Shown here one piece after another: positions 1-9,812 of a stretch of DNA of 49,546 bases (position 1 is the stretch's first letter; every line of letters begins with the position of its first letter). The DNA is from Candidatus Glomeribacter gigasporarum BEG34. GTDB lineage: Bacteria; Pseudomonadota; Gammaproteobacteria; Burkholderiales; Burkholderiaceae. Below the pieces are notes generated by a model. The model saw only the letters and a program-made list of their open reading frames with translations, did not search any database and was not told where the DNA came from. Position numbers and translations under genes: made by a program. The stretch spans positions 1 through 49,546 of the forward strand of contig NZ_CAFB01000038.1 in assembly GCF_000227585.1 (NCBI RefSeq), written 5' to 3'.

Positions 1-8
1 GCGATGAA

Positions 9-380
9 TTATGAGCCAATGGGAAGAAGCTTAAGGGTGAACCACAAGCCTGTTTGCGCGATGCCAAGCCCGACAACCCATTTAATCAGTACAAACTTCA
101 TGTCCGACATTTCTTGCCGTAATCCGGCTGCCATTTTCTCAAGTTTGGCGTCGAAGCGTTGCTCCATGCCCGCAAACTTGGCATCCATATCCTTGCGCAG
201 ATCGCCGATTTCATGGCGTAGTTCCGTGCCGAGCTTGTCCAGATCAGCCTTGGTCGCTACCTCCAAAGACTCATGTGATTTACGTACAGCCCAGGATATC
301 GCTCTGGCCTGTTTCTCAGGAACACCAGATTTTTCCAGCTCATCAACGAACTCAAGCGTATCGAATGCAGCGAGTGCCAT
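9..380 (-). CDS. DUF1640-type coiled-coil membrane protein
   Basis: A 123-residue protein of the DUF1640 (CCDC90-like) kind. The N-terminal part has the family pattern FDTLEFVDEL...GVPEKQARAI. The middle (about residues 40-95) is a charged heptad-like coiled coil (ADLDKLGTELRHEIGDL and following). The C-terminus is one hydrophobic helix (VLIKWVVGLGIAQTGLW) followed by a short tail, so it is probably anchored in the inner membrane. I start at the ATG at 378-380 because AAGGAG (complement of 390-395) lies 9 bases upstream; a TTG at 398 would extend it by six residues. The function of bacterial members is not established. It stands alone, facing the window edge. The family call is fairly confident; the role is unknown. 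Confidence 0.7.
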   Translation of the reverse strand: MALAAFDTLEFVDELEKSGVPEKQARAISWAVRKSHESLEVATKADLDKLGTELRHEIGDLRKDMDAKFAGMEQRFDAKLEKMAAGLRQEMSDMKFVLIKWVVGLGIAQTGLWFTLKLLPIGS

Positions 381-470
381 AAATGCAATCTCCTTCAAGA
401 AAATTCTAGCACGACGTTTGATCGCCGTCCTTCATGAGCGGCGGAATATTCTTGTTGGGAGGGTGACGCC

Positions 471-881
471 TTGAGCGCCGCGCTGTACAAAGAGTTCGTG
501 TTGCGCAACGGCGGCGTCTGGGCGGCCTTGATCGAGTTCGTGAAGACGCATGCCAAAGCCTGCGTCGATCAGGGCGCGCCGCTGCGGGTCATTGTCACCG
601 CCGAGGAACGCAAGCGGAACGCGGAACAAAACCGCTACTACTGGAGCGCGGTGCTGCGCCTTCAACCGAAATCTTCGTTCAGCTTCAGCTCCAGTTTAGG
701 GCGGCTACAGCAAGACGTGGATGCGCGGGTCTGCCAGTACAATGAGCAACGCCCTCATACGGGGAATTTCTGCTTTGGTAACATCCCTTTGCAGACTTTC
801 ATCGATCGCAAACCCATCGCATTTGAAAAACAACTGGATCAGGCAATGCCGACAATGGTTCTCAATTCCGTTGCGCTCTAA
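471..881 (+). pseudogene. Chimeric ORF: NinB-like N-part fused to IS481-type transposase C-part
   Basis: The open frame is 136 codons from a TTG preceded by GGGAGGG at 457-463 with 7 bases of spacing. Residues 1-62 resemble phage NinB recombination proteins: the pattern VIVTAEERKRNAEQNRYYW is close to the conserved NinB core. From about residue 75 the protein changes to the C-terminal end of an IS481-family integrase: YNEQRPHTGNFCFGNIPLQT matches the YN-RPH-G-YCFG-TPMQTF pattern. The joint is inside a low-complexity serine stretch. I read this as a phage gene truncated by an insertion sequence that later decayed, not as a functional fusion. The IS-derived part is repeated at 38217-38310. Confidence 0.6.
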
Positions 882-910
882 GTGCAGTACTGTCAGATCA
901 AGTCCTGGCG
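690..910 (+). mobile_element. IS481-family transposase 3' remnant with probable IS end
   Basis: The last ~60 codons of an IS481-type transposase, read in frame from about 690 to the stop at 879-881, followed by a short tail (CTGTCAGATCAAGTCC near 891-906) that looks like the terminal inverted repeat of such an element. The upstream two thirds of the transposase, including the catalytic DDE region, are missing. The stretch QTFIDRKPIAFEKQLDQAMP is shared with the second remnant at 38217-38310. From here to the next gene at 1127 there is no other recognisable gene; an open frame continuous with the response regulator runs through it but shows no domain. Confidence 0.55.
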
Positions 911-1126
911 CACACTTTGACGCAGACCAAAACACTGAGTCGAAGCCAAGCAGGGGCAATGGATAAAGGAATGCGTTTGCTGGGGCGTGTCGGTTTGCGC
1001 GCGCATGCGGATAATATCCGGGCGATTCATCGGCGAACAGCGGCAACGCACTGCGATTGCGCGCGCCGCGGGTTAGAAAGCGGTGCCGTGCAAGCCGCTG
1101 AGAAATGCTCCAGAGAGGATATGGAC

Positions 1127-1777
1127 ATGAATTCCAAGCAGATTCAAGTGATTATCGCGGATGATCATCCTGTGGTCATCGCAGGCATTACGCGGGTGCT
1201 GGAAAGTCTTCCGAATTTCAAGATTGCCGCAGCCGTCCATTCTGTGAAAGAGATGTTCGATGCGCTCGCGCAAGTCCGCTGCGATGTGTTGATCTGTGAT
1301 TTTGCTTTTGATGAAGACTCTGAACCGGATGGTTTGATCATGTGCGAAAAAGTGGCGCGCCGTTTTCCGGAGGTCAAAATTATCGTCGTCTCGCAGCACG
1401 ACAATCTGGCGCGGGTCAAGCGCATTATGATGTCCGGCTGTTCCGGTTTTGTCAGCAAATCCAGCGCGATTCAGGCGCTGCCGTTCGCCATTGAGGAAGT
1501 GCTGCGCGGTGCGAAATATATCGACCCTGAGACCTCAAAGGCATTGATCGGCTCTATGTTTGACGCCGGAGGCGACCGGCCGGACGGTCAACTTCTGAGC
1601 GCACGCGAAATGGAGGTCATGCGGCATTATGTGCAAGGCATGAGCGTCACGCAAATCGCGCAGCGTACCAAACGCAGCATGAAAACCATCAGCGCCCAGA
1701 AACAGAGCGCGATGAAAAAGCTCGGCGCCAAGAATGATGTGGAATTAATTGATATTTTTAAACAGATCGCTGAATAA
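1127..1777 (+). CDS. RcsB-like LuxR/FixJ-type response regulator
   Basis: A 216-residue two-domain response regulator. The receiver domain (about 1-125) has the acidic pair DD at 12-13, the phospho-acceptor Asp58 in LLICDFAF-type context and a conserved Lys in GFVSKSS. The output domain (about 145-210) is a LuxR-type helix-turn-helix: LSAREMEVMRHYVQGMSVTQ, then RSMKTISAQKQSAMKKLG, very close to the RcsB recognition region. I start at the ATG at 1127 because GAGAGGA at 1113-1119 is 7 bases upstream; ATG 1121 is possible. The frame is open back to 917, but that stretch shows no domain. No histidine kinase is adjacent, so the partner is unknown. Its 3' end overlaps grxD tail to tail by 33 bases. 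Confidence 0.8.
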   Translation: MNSKQIQVIIADDHPVVIAGITRVLESLPNFKIAAAVHSVKEMFDALAQVRCDVLICDFAFDEDSEPDGLIMCEKVARRFPEVKIIVVSQHDNLARVKRIMMSGCSGFVSKSSAIQALPFAIEEVLRGAKYIDPETSKALIGSMFDAGGDRPDGQLLSAREMEVMRHYVQGMSVTQIAQRTKRSMKTISAQKQSAMKKLGAKNDVELIDIFKQIAE

Positions 1778-2071
1778 CTGCTGCAATTCACCAGACTGCG
1801 CCATTTCCGCCATAATATCCACGCCGCCGATGAACGCTGCATCGACATACAGCTGGGGAATCGTCGGCCAATTGGCAAATGCCTTCACTCCCTGACGAAT
1901 TGCTTCATCTTTCAGCACGTCAACGGCGTGCATCTTCCTGACGCCGCACATCTTCAGAAGCTGGACGGCGCGGCCCGAAAATCCGCACATCGGAAACTGC
2001 GGCGTTCCTTTCATAAAAAGCACCACTGGATGCTCGGCAATCAGTTGCTGGATGCGTTGTTGTGTGTTCAT
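1745..2071 (-). CDS. grxD: Monothiol glutaredoxin Grx4-type
   Basis: A 108-residue CGFS-type monothiol glutaredoxin, which carries and delivers [2Fe-2S] clusters with glutathione in the cytoplasm. Visible features are the N-terminal VLFMKGTPQFPMCGFSGRAV with the single active Cys, the WPTIPQLYVD segment with the cis-proline, and FIGGVDIMAEM, the glutathione-binding glycine pair. Length is normal for the family. It follows prmC on the same strand (gap 20 bases), completing the hemA-prfA-prmC-grxD order usual in Burkholderia relatives. Its last 33 bases overlap the convergent response-regulator gene, so both C-termini are constrained by the same DNA. Confidence 0.95.
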   Translation of the reverse strand: MNTQQRIQQLIAEHPVVLFMKGTPQFPMCGFSGRAVQLLKMCGVRKMHAVDVLKDEAIRQGVKAFANWPTIPQLYVDAAFIGGVDIMAEMAQSGELQQLFSDLFKNIN

Positions 2072-2091
2072 AGTGAGTCAATCTCAATAAA

Positions 2092-2964
2092 TCATTCCAG
2101 AAATCCGAAAAGGCGCTCATGCACGCCGCCGCTTACACGCTCAATCCCCGCCAAATCGCGCGTTGAGCGTATCCGCGTAAAACCCTGCGCAAACAATGCC
2201 GCGCGCACCGCATCTGCCTGATCATAGCCGTGTTCCAGCCATAGCGCGCCGCCTTTCTTGAGATATCTATGCGCGCCCGCAATCACTGTTTCAAGCGCAG
2301 TCAAACCATGCGCGCTATCCGTCAGCGCGCTGCGCGGTTCAAAGCGCAGATCGCCTTTACATAGATGGGGATCATCCGCCGCCAAATAAGGCGGATTGCT
2401 GACAATCACATCGAACTGGATATTAAGACCGGTTAAAGCTTGATACCAGACGCCGGCGATGAAGCGCAGCGCCCCGCCGCGGCGGGCGCCGGACAACAGG
2501 CGCTGCGCGTTCAGCGCAGCCAGCGCGAGCGCGCGATGCGAATCGTCTGTTGCGATGATCGATGCCTCTGGACGCTGAGACGCAATTGCGACGGCAATCA
2601 CGCCACTGCCGGTGCCCAAATCCAGTACGCGCGGGGCCTCTATCATTTCGATGGCATGAAGCGCGCACTCAACCAGCAATTCTGTTTCCGGGCGCGGAAT
2701 CAGTACATCGGGCGTGATCTGAAAATCAAGCCCGAAAAATTCACGCTTTCCGACCAGATAGGCCATCGGTTCTCCGTGATCGCGCCGCTGCTCCAGACGC
2801 CGGAAGGTATCGGCCTGCGTTGGCTCAAGCTTCTCATGCGCGCGCGTCATCAGCTCGGTGCGCCGCCAACCCAGTGCATGCGCGAGCAGAATGCGCGCCT
2901 CCATCGCTTCCAATGCGGACGCACGCAGCAAATCATCCGCTGTGACGCCCTTATTCATCCTCAT
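2092..2964 (-). CDS. prmC: Peptide chain release factor N5-glutamine methyltransferase
   Basis: PrmC (HemK) methylates the Gln of the GGQ motif in release factors RF1 and RF2 using S-adenosylmethionine. The 290-residue protein has the helical N-terminal substrate-binding domain (about 1-85), the SAM-binding motif [14 protein letters not shown] at about 115-128 and the catalytic [11 protein letters not shown] at about 190. The start overlaps the end of prfA: ATG 2964 gives a 14-base overlap, while ATG 2958 (MNKGV) gives 8; the choice is not decided by a clear ribosome site. The overlap with prfA, its own substrate gene, is the conserved arrangement. Confidence 0.93.
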   Translation of the reverse strand: MRMNKGVTADDLLRASALEAMEARILLAHALGWRRTELMTRAHEKLEPTQADTFRRLEQRRDHGEPMAYLVGKREFFGLDFQITPDVLIPRPETELLVECALHAIEMIEAPRVLDLGTGSGVIAVAIASQRPEASIIATDDSHRALALAALNAQRLLSGARRGGALRFIAGVWYQALTGLNIQFDVIVSNPPYLAADDPHLCKGDLRFEPRSALTDSAHGLTALETVIAGAHRYLKKGGALWLEHGYDQADAVRAALFAQGFTRIRSTRDLAGIERVSGGVHERLFGFLE

Positions 2965-4030
2965 TGGCTGCGAGCAATTCCGCCTGGTGTTCGCTCACAA
3001 GCGCGTCGATCAGTTCATCGAGTGCGCCGTCGAGAATGGCATCCAGTTTGTACAGTGTCAGATGGATGCGATGGTCGGTCATCCGGCCTTGCGGGAAGTT
3101 ATAGGTGCGGATGCGCTCGGAGCGGTCGCCGGAGCCGATCAAGCGCTTGCGCGTCGCGGAAATCTCAGCGTTCTGTTCCTGTATTCTCCGGTCCTTCAAC
3201 CGCGCGGCGAGCACTTGCAGCGCGCGCTCCCGGTTGCGATGCTGCGAACGGTCATCCTGGCATTCAACGACCAGCCCCGTTGGCAAATGCGTAATGCGCA
3301 CCGCCGAATCGGTTTTATTGACGTGCTGGCCGCCTGCGCCGGACGCGCGGAAGGTATCGACCCGCAGATCGGCCGGATTCATATCCACTTCGCCGATTTG
3401 ATCTGCTTCCGACAATACCGCAACGGTACAGGCCGAGGTATGGATACGCCCTTGCGCCTCGGTTTCCGGCACGCGCTGCACGCGATGCCCGCCTGATTCA
3501 AATTTTAGACGCGAATACGCGCCATGCCCGGCAATACGCGCAATGACTTCTTTATAACCGCCCGTTTCAGACAGACTTTCAGAAAGAATTTCGACCTGCC
3601 AGCGCTGACGTTCGGCATAGCGCAGATACATCCGCAGCAACACGCCCGCAAACAGCGCGCTTTCCTCACCGCCGGTGCCAGCGCGGATTTCGAGGAAAAT
3701 GTTGCGCGCGTCGTCTGGGTCTTTGGGCAGGAGCAGCGTCTGCAACTGGGCTTCAAGCTGCGCCATCCGGTCGCGCGCCTTGCGCGCCTCGTCTGCGGCA
3801 AAATCGCGCAATGCGGGGTCGTCCAGCATGCCGCGCGCCGTCTGTTCGTCGGCGTGCGCTTGCTGCCATTGCGCATAGTGTTCAACCAGCGGCGCCAGTT
3901 CGGCGTGCTCGCGCATTAGAGCGCGATACAGATCAAGCTTTGATGTGATATCTTCCTGGCTGAGCGTCTGGTTCAGTTCATCGAGCCGCTGCGCGAGCTG
4001 CTCGAGTTTGCGCTGCATATTTTGCTTCAT
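2951..4030 (-). CDS. prfA: Peptide chain release factor 1
   Basis: RF1 recognises UAA and UAG stop codons and triggers peptidyl-tRNA hydrolysis on the ribosome. The 359-residue product is full length and collinear with the family: N-terminal coiled domain, the stop-codon recognition region with [14 protein letters not shown] at about 185-198, and the catalytic loop [16 protein letters not shown] at about 225-240 holding the GGQ methylated by PrmC. Its ATG overlaps the TGA of hemA by one base (TGATG at 4028-4032), so translation is probably coupled. The 3' end overlaps prmC. Confidence 0.97.
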   Translation of the reverse strand: MKQNMQRKLEQLAQRLDELNQTLSQEDITSKLDLYRALMREHAELAPLVEHYAQWQQAHADEQTARGMLDDPALRDFAADEARKARDRMAQLEAQLQTLLLPKDPDDARNIFLEIRAGTGGEESALFAGVLLRMYLRYAERQRWQVEILSESLSETGGYKEVIARIAGHGAYSRLKFESGGHRVQRVPETEAQGRIHTSACTVAVLSEADQIGEVDMNPADLRVDTFRASGAGGQHVNKTDSAVRITHLPTGLVVECQDDRSQHRNRERALQVLAARLKDRRIQEQNAEISATRKRLIGSGDRSERIRTYNFPQGRMTDHRIHLTLYKLDAILDGALDELIDALVSEHQAELLAANEDE

Positions 4031-5340
4031 CAGGCGGATATCCCGAACAACTGCACAAGACGCGCGCGTTCTTCATCCTGCGCCTGGGTTAAAGCGCGGG
4101 TTGGCGCATGCAGTAAAGTATGGGTCAGCCTGTATGAAAAGGCTTCAAGAACGGCCTTGGGGTCTTCTCCGCACGCCAGTCTTTGTTGCGCGCGAGCGAG
4201 CGCGGCAGATCGCAGACGATGCGCCTCCTCATGCAGTTTACAAATCGCCGGCGCGCCGCGGCGCGCATCCAGCCAGCGCATAAAGCGTTCGACGCGCGTC
4301 TCAATAATCGCTTCCGCCTGTATGGCCGCTGTTTGGCGCTGCGTATGCGCTTTCTGTACGACTGCGCCCAAATCATCCAGGGTATACAGAAACACATCCT
4401 GCAATTGTGCGACTTCCGCCTCGATATCGCGCGGCATCGCAAGATCAACCATCAATACCGGCCGCCGTTTGCGCGCGCGGAGCGCGCGTTCGACCGCCCC
4501 TAAACCAATGATCGGTAAAACGCTTGCAGTGCACGACACCACGATATCGAACTCGTGAAGCCGCGCGGGCAGACTGGCAAGTGCAATCGCCCTCCCGTTC
4601 GTGCGTTCAGCCAGTTTCAGACTGCGTTCAATTGTGCGATTGGCAATGACGAGCGCATGCGGGCGTTGCGCGGCAAAATGCGCCGCGCACACTTCAATCA
4701 TGCTACCTGCGCCAATCAGCAATACGCGCTGGCTCGATAGCCGCTCAAAAATGCGCTGCGCAAGTCGTACCGCAGCGGATGCGATGGAAACAGAATGCGC
4801 GCCGATTTGGGTTTGTCCGCGCACCGCTTTTGCGGCTGAAAAACTATGCTGGAACAAGCGGTTCAAATAGGCGCCAAGCGCGCCCGCATCCAGCGCAGCG
4901 CGCGCCGCCGCTTTCAACTGGCCGAGAATCTGCGTCTCTCCCAATACCATCGAATCCAGTCCGGAGGCGACGCGGAAGACATGGCGGACTGCACTGGAAT
5001 GCGGAAGCGTGTACAGATGCGGCGTCAATTCACTGAAAGGAATCTGGCGGCAGGCGGATAGCCAGCGCGCGGCGCACTGCGCATATCCGGCATCCATTGA
5101 AGCCTGCATGGATGATGCGTTGCCCGTCAGCGCAGCGCCGTAAATTTCAGTCCGGTGACAGGTAGACAAAATGGCCGTTTCAGCGGGCAGCCCCGCATGT
5201 GGGTTGGATAAGCCGTTCGAGCCCCAGGTTGCGTTGAGCGCTTGCAATGCGGATTTGATTTGCTCTAGAGGAAACACAACCCGTTCGCGCAGCGCAACCG
5301 GCGCAGTGCGATAGTTAATGCCGATAGCGAACAATTGCAT
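4030..5340 (-). CDS. hemA: Glutamyl-tRNA reductase
   Basis: HemA reduces glutamyl-tRNA(Glu) to glutamate-1-semialdehyde with NADPH, the first committed step of C5-pathway tetrapyrrole synthesis. The 436-residue protein begins [20 protein letters not shown] and has the catalytic Cys in [13 protein letters not shown] at about residues 56-68. The NADPH fold shows [17 protein letters not shown] at about 200, and a helical dimerisation domain closes the protein. It heads the hemA-prfA-prmC-grxD run. The 73 bases upstream, to the next gene, should hold its promoter; I see no convincing consensus boxes there. Confidence 0.96.
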   Translation of the reverse strand: MQLFAIGINYRTAPVALRERVVFPLEQIKSALQALNATWGSNGLSNPHAGLPAETAILSTCHRTEIYGAALTGNASSMQASMDAGYAQCAARWLSACRQIPFSELTPHLYTLPHSSAVRHVFRVASGLDSMVLGETQILGQLKAAARAALDAGALGAYLNRLFQHSFSAAKAVRGQTQIGAHSVSIASAAVRLAQRIFERLSSQRVLLIGAGSMIEVCAAHFAAQRPHALVIANRTIERSLKLAERTNGRAIALASLPARLHEFDIVVSCTASVLPIIGLGAVERALRARKRRPVLMVDLAMPRDIEAEVAQLQDVFLYTLDDLGAVVQKAHTQRQTAAIQAEAIIETRVERFMRWLDARRGAPAICKLHEEAHRLRSAALARAQQRLACGEDPKAVLEAFSYRLTHTLLHAPTRALTQAQDEERARLVQLFGISA

Positions 5341-5413
5341 GGAAGAGGAAAAGCCCCGCCTTAAAAACAGCCCGTCATTATAGGCCTGACATTCAAAGGG
5401 TGCGGAGCATAAA

Positions 5414-7834
5414 TTACGATGTAACCCTAGCGTATATTCCCTTAAGTTGTTGATTTGAACTTCTTTCTACTGTCATATGCATGTCATCAAACACCTCTGC
5501 CGCGCAAGTAAACTCGGACCGAACATTCTGGCCCAGCAATCTGTTACACCAGACCTTGGCGGATGATAAAGCATGTTCTCCAGGGTTAAGCTCGCATGCA
5601 ACATTGAGCAAGGCCACAACATAGCAGCGCAGCGGAACAAGCGATTCCCCTTCTGCGCCGAACATATAGTTGGAAGAATATTTTGTAAACAATATGGCGA
5701 GACTAAAGAATAAGTATGACTGGTTTTTCCTATCGCTGATGTTAATGTCTTTAAACGAATCGGTATAATGCGTAATAATCTGATGTTGGTGTTCAGGCGT
5801 AATTTTAATGCGCGTGTCGATGCCTTTTTTGCCTGCGCCTTCCCATAAAGAACCAAAAATGTTTTGCAAGGCTTCGGTATGCTGAGAATCAGTCAGATTC
5901 GTAATGCGCCAATAGGCATGGAACGCAATCTGAAAAATTTCCAAATAGTGCACCCGCGATGTTCCGGGATTCCGGTTGACTTTTCCCCAGGGTAGAATTT
6001 CTAGGAACTTCTGGGTCACTGAAAGATCAGCCTGCGAATATATTTTATCCAGCAACGGATAATCTTTTAAAAACAAAGCCATATTTTCTGGTATAAAAGA
6101 TTTATATTCATCGATCTTTCTTTCGAAAAAGAAAGCGTTTCCCCACTTTTTCTCCTTGTTTCCAAGAATATTGCTTTGATAGTATTTCTCATCAGAAATA
6201 ATTCCAGTGCTCTGGTTTTTGGAAATAAAGACGAAATAATGTGGATCAGTGAAGTAGCCAACGGGATATTGAACCCCTTCTTGTTCTTCACTCCATACCC
6301 TCACAAGGTCAAGTTGCTTAACCAATGTTGGGGGCAGCGCTTTGTAGTAAAGTTCTCTCAATGCCTCCGCTTTATGACTAAGCGCAAATGCTTCTGGAGT
6401 CAATGCGGCTTGCGCCGATTCCGGGTTCATGCGCTTTTCATTTTCAAAACGCGCGTATTCTGCATGATATAACAATTGGTTGATGCCGCAGCTATGTTCA
6501 ATCGCCCAGCCAGGGCTTTTTCTGATTTCGGTGTGTGCATACGCCAATAAGAAATCAAGCTTTTTTGGATTCCCGCTGAAATTTAATAGGGTATCTTCAG
6601 CGGAATTCATTTCGTACGGAGTCAGAAAGGAATTAATACGGGAAGAGAGTCCATTATTTTGAAAATAAATTGGGTTGCGCAATAGAATATCCTTAAATGA
6701 CGCATAAGTGCCTGTAATATCCTCTCCAGACGCATTTATTTCAATCAGTTTTTGAATCACCTGGTCCATCAGGCTGAATTTAACTTCGGCATATTGATTA
6801 TCAATGGAATCGATGGATTGGAGAAGAGTCAAACCTATCCAATCATGGGAATGTTCCAGCTGTTCTTCTCTATACGCTTTGCACTTAAATTGTATGAGCT
6901 GAGTCTCGCTTAACGCGATAGATGAGTCTGCAAGCTTAGCCGTAGATAAATCCGTATCGAACAAAAAAACATTCTGCAACTTGGCACCGGACAGATTTGT
7001 ATAGTTCAGCTTTGCATGGACGAGTTTGATATCATCAAATGAGGACGAAACCAGATTGGCATCGTCTAATGTGCAACGCTTCAGGTCGATTGTTCTCCCT
7101 TCAGTGAAGGACATATCAGCGCCTGTCAGGTTCGAAGAAGTAAATTGCACCTCATATAAAAAGGCATTTTTCATCACAATCCTGGACAGGTCATTGCCTC
7201 GTAACTGCACCTTCTCCATTCTGGCCCCAGAAAAGTCCAACTCTGGTAATTGCACATTATTCATTTCCCAGTCTTTTAGAGTGGCCTCCCGTAGATCCAT
7301 TAAGCAAAATGCGCGCGCTGCCGCCTGCGGTATATGAAATGAATCAAATACATCAGAGATCGATAGAGGGAATTCATCCAATATATTGAGTATGATCTCA
7401 GGGGCTTGGCTTAATAAATGCCTTTCTAGAGCATGCGCAGCCTCAAAATCATTGGAATTTCCGTCAGCTAAACTGGGTTTAAATAAGGCCAGCAATTCGT
7501 CGCGGATCGCAGAAGAGAATTGTGTATCACACATTAATCGAGTTTCCAGATAGCGTTTCAGCGCATTGGGATCAATGTGAAATTCATTTTGTTCATTGGA
7601 AAATGGAGTGTAAGGAAAGCGTCCAGAACTATTGTTGTTTTGGATATTGATCATTTCACGCGCATTTGGATATTTTCTAAAAACAATTTCAATGCAGCGA
7701 ATGGTTTTGCATAATTCTGTTTTCTGCTCAATACTCATCCTTCGGATCCACGGATCCAGATTTTTATTTTTATCGAAAAGAGCGCCAAATGTGGAATCAT
7801 AAATATAATGAATGCTACTGGATATATTCAGCAT
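5414..7834 (-). CDS. Pentapeptide-repeat protein, probable SopA/NleL-type HECT-like E3 ubiquitin ligase
   Basis: An 806-residue protein, clearly more AT-rich than its neighbours. Residues 1-180 are an unrecognised helical N-part. Residues ~195-305 are pentapeptide repeats of the A(D/N)LxX type ([20 protein letters not shown], then [27 protein letters not shown]). The rest is a large non-repeat part ending in [19 protein letters not shown] near the C-terminus. This order (beta-helix at about 170-370, two-lobed C-part) and length match Salmonella SopA and E. coli NleL (782 residues, catalytic Cys753). Cys777 here lies 29 residues from the end, the same distance as in NleL. I therefore infer a secreted HECT-like ligase acting on host ubiquitin. 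No signal peptide is seen. The ATG at 7834 lacks a clear Shine-Dalgarno site, so the start is uncertain. Other pentapeptide proteins remain possible. Confidence 0.7.
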   Translation of the reverse strand: MLNISSSIHYIYDSTFGALFDKNKNLDPWIRRMSIEQKTELCKTIRCIEIVFRKYPNAREMINIQNNNSSGRFPYTPFSNEQNEFHIDPNALKRYLETRLMCDTQFSSAIRDELLALFKPSLADGNSNDFEAAHALERHLLSQAPEIILNILDEFPLSISDVFDSFHIPQAAARAFCLMDLREATLKDWEMNNVQLPELDFSGARMEKVQLRGNDLSRIVMKNAFLYEVQFTSSNLTGADMSFTEGRTIDLKRCTLDDANLVSSSFDDIKLVHAKLNYTNLSGAKLQNVFLFDTDLSTAKLADSSIALSETQLIQFKCKAYREEQLEHSHDWIGLTLLQSIDSIDNQYAEVKFSLMDQVIQKLIEINASGEDITGTYASFKDILLRNPIYFQNNGLSSRINSFLTPYEMNSAEDTLLNFSGNPKKLDFLLAYAHTEIRKSPGWAIEHSCGINQLLYHAEYARFENEKRMNPESAQAALTPEAFALSHKAEALRELYYKALPPTLVKQLDLVRVWSEEQEGVQYPVGYFTDPHYFVFISKNQSTGIISDEKYYQSNILGNKEKKWGNAFFFERKIDEYKSFIPENMALFLKDYPLLDKIYSQADLSVTQKFLEILPWGKVNRNPGTSRVHYLEIFQIAFHAYWRITNLTDSQHTEALQNIFGSLWEGAGKKGIDTRIKITPEHQHQIITHYTDSFKDINISDRKNQSYLFFSLAILFTKYSSNYMFGAEGESLVPLRCYVVALLNVACELNPGEHALSSAKVWCNRLLGQNVRSEFTCAAEVFDDMHMTVERSSNQQLKGIYARVTS

Positions 7835-7890
7835 GATAAAAATATTAATTTTTAAACAGAAAAGACAATTTTTTTAGGGCGCTCGGAATG

Positions 7891-9450
7891 TCAGCATTCA
7901 CCCGCTGCGCAACCTCGCCGTAGCGCGCGACGATATTGAATCGCTTCGGCAATATGCGTTGCATCGGGTTGCTCAGCCGCGGCGAGATCAGCGATGGTGC
8001 GGGCAACCTTGAGCACGCGGTAATAAGTGCGCGCGGACCATCCGAAGCGCGTCCCCGCTTTATGCAATAGCGCTTTGCCAGAAGCATCGGGCTGGCACAG
8101 GCGCTCTATTTGAGCGTGGGCGAGCGCGCGGTTGGAACAGTGTTGGCGCTTTATCTGGCGCGCATAAGCTGCCCGAACCCGCGCGGCAACCACAGCGCTG
8201 GATTCAGCAGCTGGGCGGTTCATCAGCTCAGCGGGCGCAAGCGCTGGCACTTCGATTTGCAGATCGATCCGTTCCAATAAAGGACCGGAGAGTTTGCGCT
8301 GGTAGCGCGCAACCACATCAGGGGCGCAGCGGCACCGTCCTCTGGAATCTCCAAGCCAGCCGCACGGGCACGGGTTCATTGCGGCGACCAGCTGGCACGC
8401 CGCCGGGAATTCAGCGCGGCGTGCGGCGCGCGAAATGATAATGAAGCCTGTTTCCAGCGGTTCGCGCAGCATTTCAAGCACGCGCCGGTCGAATTCGGTG
8501 AGTTCATCCAGAAATAGTACACCATGATGGGCGAGCGTAATTTCGCCTGGATGCGGAGGATTGCCTCCGCCCGCCAGCGCGGCGGCGCTGGCGCAGTGAT
8601 GCGGCGCTCTAAAGGGGCGGCGCTTCCATTGCGCGGGCGTAAAACCAGCGGCGCTGCTGCTCAGTAATGCGGCGGAAGTCAGCGCTTCTTCATCGGTCAT
8701 CGGCGGCAAGATGCCCGGCAGACGCATCGCCAGCATCGATTTTCCAGCGCCTGGCGGGCCGATCATCAATAGGTGATGCGCGCCTGCGGCAGCGATTTCA
8801 AGCGCGCGCTTGGCGGCGCTTTGCCCGATGATTTCGGCCAGATCAGGCAATGGTCCAGCCGGTGCGGATGCAGCCGGCGCAACCGGCTGCAATCTCTTGT
8901 CTGGAACGCCGGATAGATGGGCGCACAAGGTGGGAAGATCGGGCGCGCCGAAGACCGCAATGCCAGGAATCAGCGCCGCTTCAGCCGCATTGGTCAGCGG
9001 CAGATACAATTCCGGCGGGGTCGTATGCGAATCTGAATCAGAACGGTGTTGGAACTGACGGGCCAGGCCGCAAGCCATTGCGAATGCGCCGCGAATCGGG
9101 CGCAGCGCGCCGGTGAACGATAATTCGCCCGCAAATTCTCTTGCGTGCAGCGTATCCAGTGGCAATTGTCCACTGGCCGCCAGAATGCCAAGCGCAATCG
9201 GGAGGTCGAAATGACCAGATTCTTTGGGCAAATCGGCGGGCGCAAGGTTGACAGTAATACGGCGCAGCGGGAATTCAAAATGGCAGTTCTGAAGTGCGGC
9301 GCGCACGCGCTCCCGGCTTTCTCGAACTTCGGGATCGGGTAACCCAACCACTGAAAACGACGGCAACCCATTCGCAAGATGCGCTTCGACCGTCACTTCG
9401 GGAGCGCTTGCCACCGTCAACGCCCGGCTGCGTACAATGGCAATCGACAT
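7891..9450 (-). CDS. comM: ComM/YifB-type Mg-chelatase-like AAA+ ATPase
   Basis: ComM is a hexameric AAA+ helicase that promotes branch migration when transformed DNA is integrated. The 519-residue product has the N-terminal ChlI-like domain (MSIAIVRSRALTVASAPEVT, then GLPSFSVVGLPDPEVRESRER), Walker A MIGPPGAGKSMLAMRLP at about 220, Walker B VLFLDELTEFDR and the zinc-ribbon-like CPCGWLGDSRGRCRCAP. Length is normal and the frame is intact. It follows ubiK by 10 bases on the same strand, as in other Burkholderiaceae. Retention of an intact comM is notable in a genome that looks reduced. Confidence 0.93.
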   Translation of the reverse strand: MSIAIVRSRALTVASAPEVTVEAHLANGLPSFSVVGLPDPEVRESRERVRAALQNCHFEFPLRRITVNLAPADLPKESGHFDLPIALGILAASGQLPLDTLHAREFAGELSFTGALRPIRGAFAMACGLARQFQHRSDSDSHTTPPELYLPLTNAAEAALIPGIAVFGAPDLPTLCAHLSGVPDKRLQPVAPAASAPAGPLPDLAEIIGQSAAKRALEIAAAGAHHLLMIGPPGAGKSMLAMRLPGILPPMTDEEALTSAALLSSSAAGFTPAQWKRRPFRAPHHCASAAALAGGGNPPHPGEITLAHHGVLFLDELTEFDRRVLEMLREPLETGFIIISRAARRAEFPAACQLVAAMNPCPCGWLGDSRGRCRCAPDVVARYQRKLSGPLLERIDLQIEVPALAPAELMNRPAAESSAVVAARVRAAYARQIKRQHCSNRALAHAQIERLCQPDASGKALLHKAGTRFGWSARTYYRVLKVARTIADLAAAEQPDATHIAEAIQYRRALRRGCAAGEC

Positions 9451-9460
9451 TTAGACGCGC

Positions 9461-9703
9461 TCATTTTGTGGAACGATGCGCCTCCTCCTCAAATTGAGCC
9501 AGACGACGTTCAAGCGCTTCGAGTTTTGCGCGGGTGCGTAACAGGATTTGTGTCTGAATATCAAACGCTTCGCGGCTGACGAATCCATAGCTTGAGATGC
9601 GCTGCGTCAACCTTGCTTTCAGATTCTGTTTAATCTCCTGCGTTGGCTCTTTGAAGAGACCCGCGACAGATTGCATATTTTGAAAGGCTTTATGTATATT
9701 CAT
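9461..9703 (-). CDS. ubiK: Ubiquinone biosynthesis accessory factor UbiK (BMFP family)
   Basis: An 80-residue membrane-fusogenic BMFP/UbiK (formerly YqiC, DUF526) protein that helps assemble the cytosolic ubiquinone complex with UbiJ. The C-terminal half is the typical trimer-forming coiled coil, VSREAFDIQTQILLRTRAKL then EALERRLAQFEEE. The N-terminal half is an amphipathic helix. It sits directly upstream of comM in the order seen in related genomes. The 109 bases between it and spoT hold no gene; they contain a GC hairpin at 9783-9802 that could help end spoT transcription but lacks a T-tract on that strand. Confidence 0.85.
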   Translation of the reverse strand: MNIHKAFQNMQSVAGLFKEPTQEIKQNLKARLTQRISSYGFVSREAFDIQTQILLRTRAKLEALERRLAQFEEEAHRSTK

Positions 9704-9812
9704 GGTGCACCCTGCTTAAAAGCTGAGCCCAAAACACTCTAGCATAAAGGTCTGAACCCGTTTTACAGAATATGGATAGATTCGCCGTCCGGGAGAGGGC
9801 GGCAGAAAATTT

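Noticed and set aside
471-910. A prophage region
   Set aside because: Only one phage-like fragment is present; no structural, integrase or lysis genes are in the window.
917-1126. Extended N-terminus of the response regulator
   Set aside because: No domain, no ribosome site at its start, while a good one precedes 1127. It is more likely spacer behind the IS remnant.
9783-9802. GC hairpin after spoT as an intrinsic terminator
   Set aside because: The stem is good but no T-run follows on the spoT strand, so a terminator call is weak.
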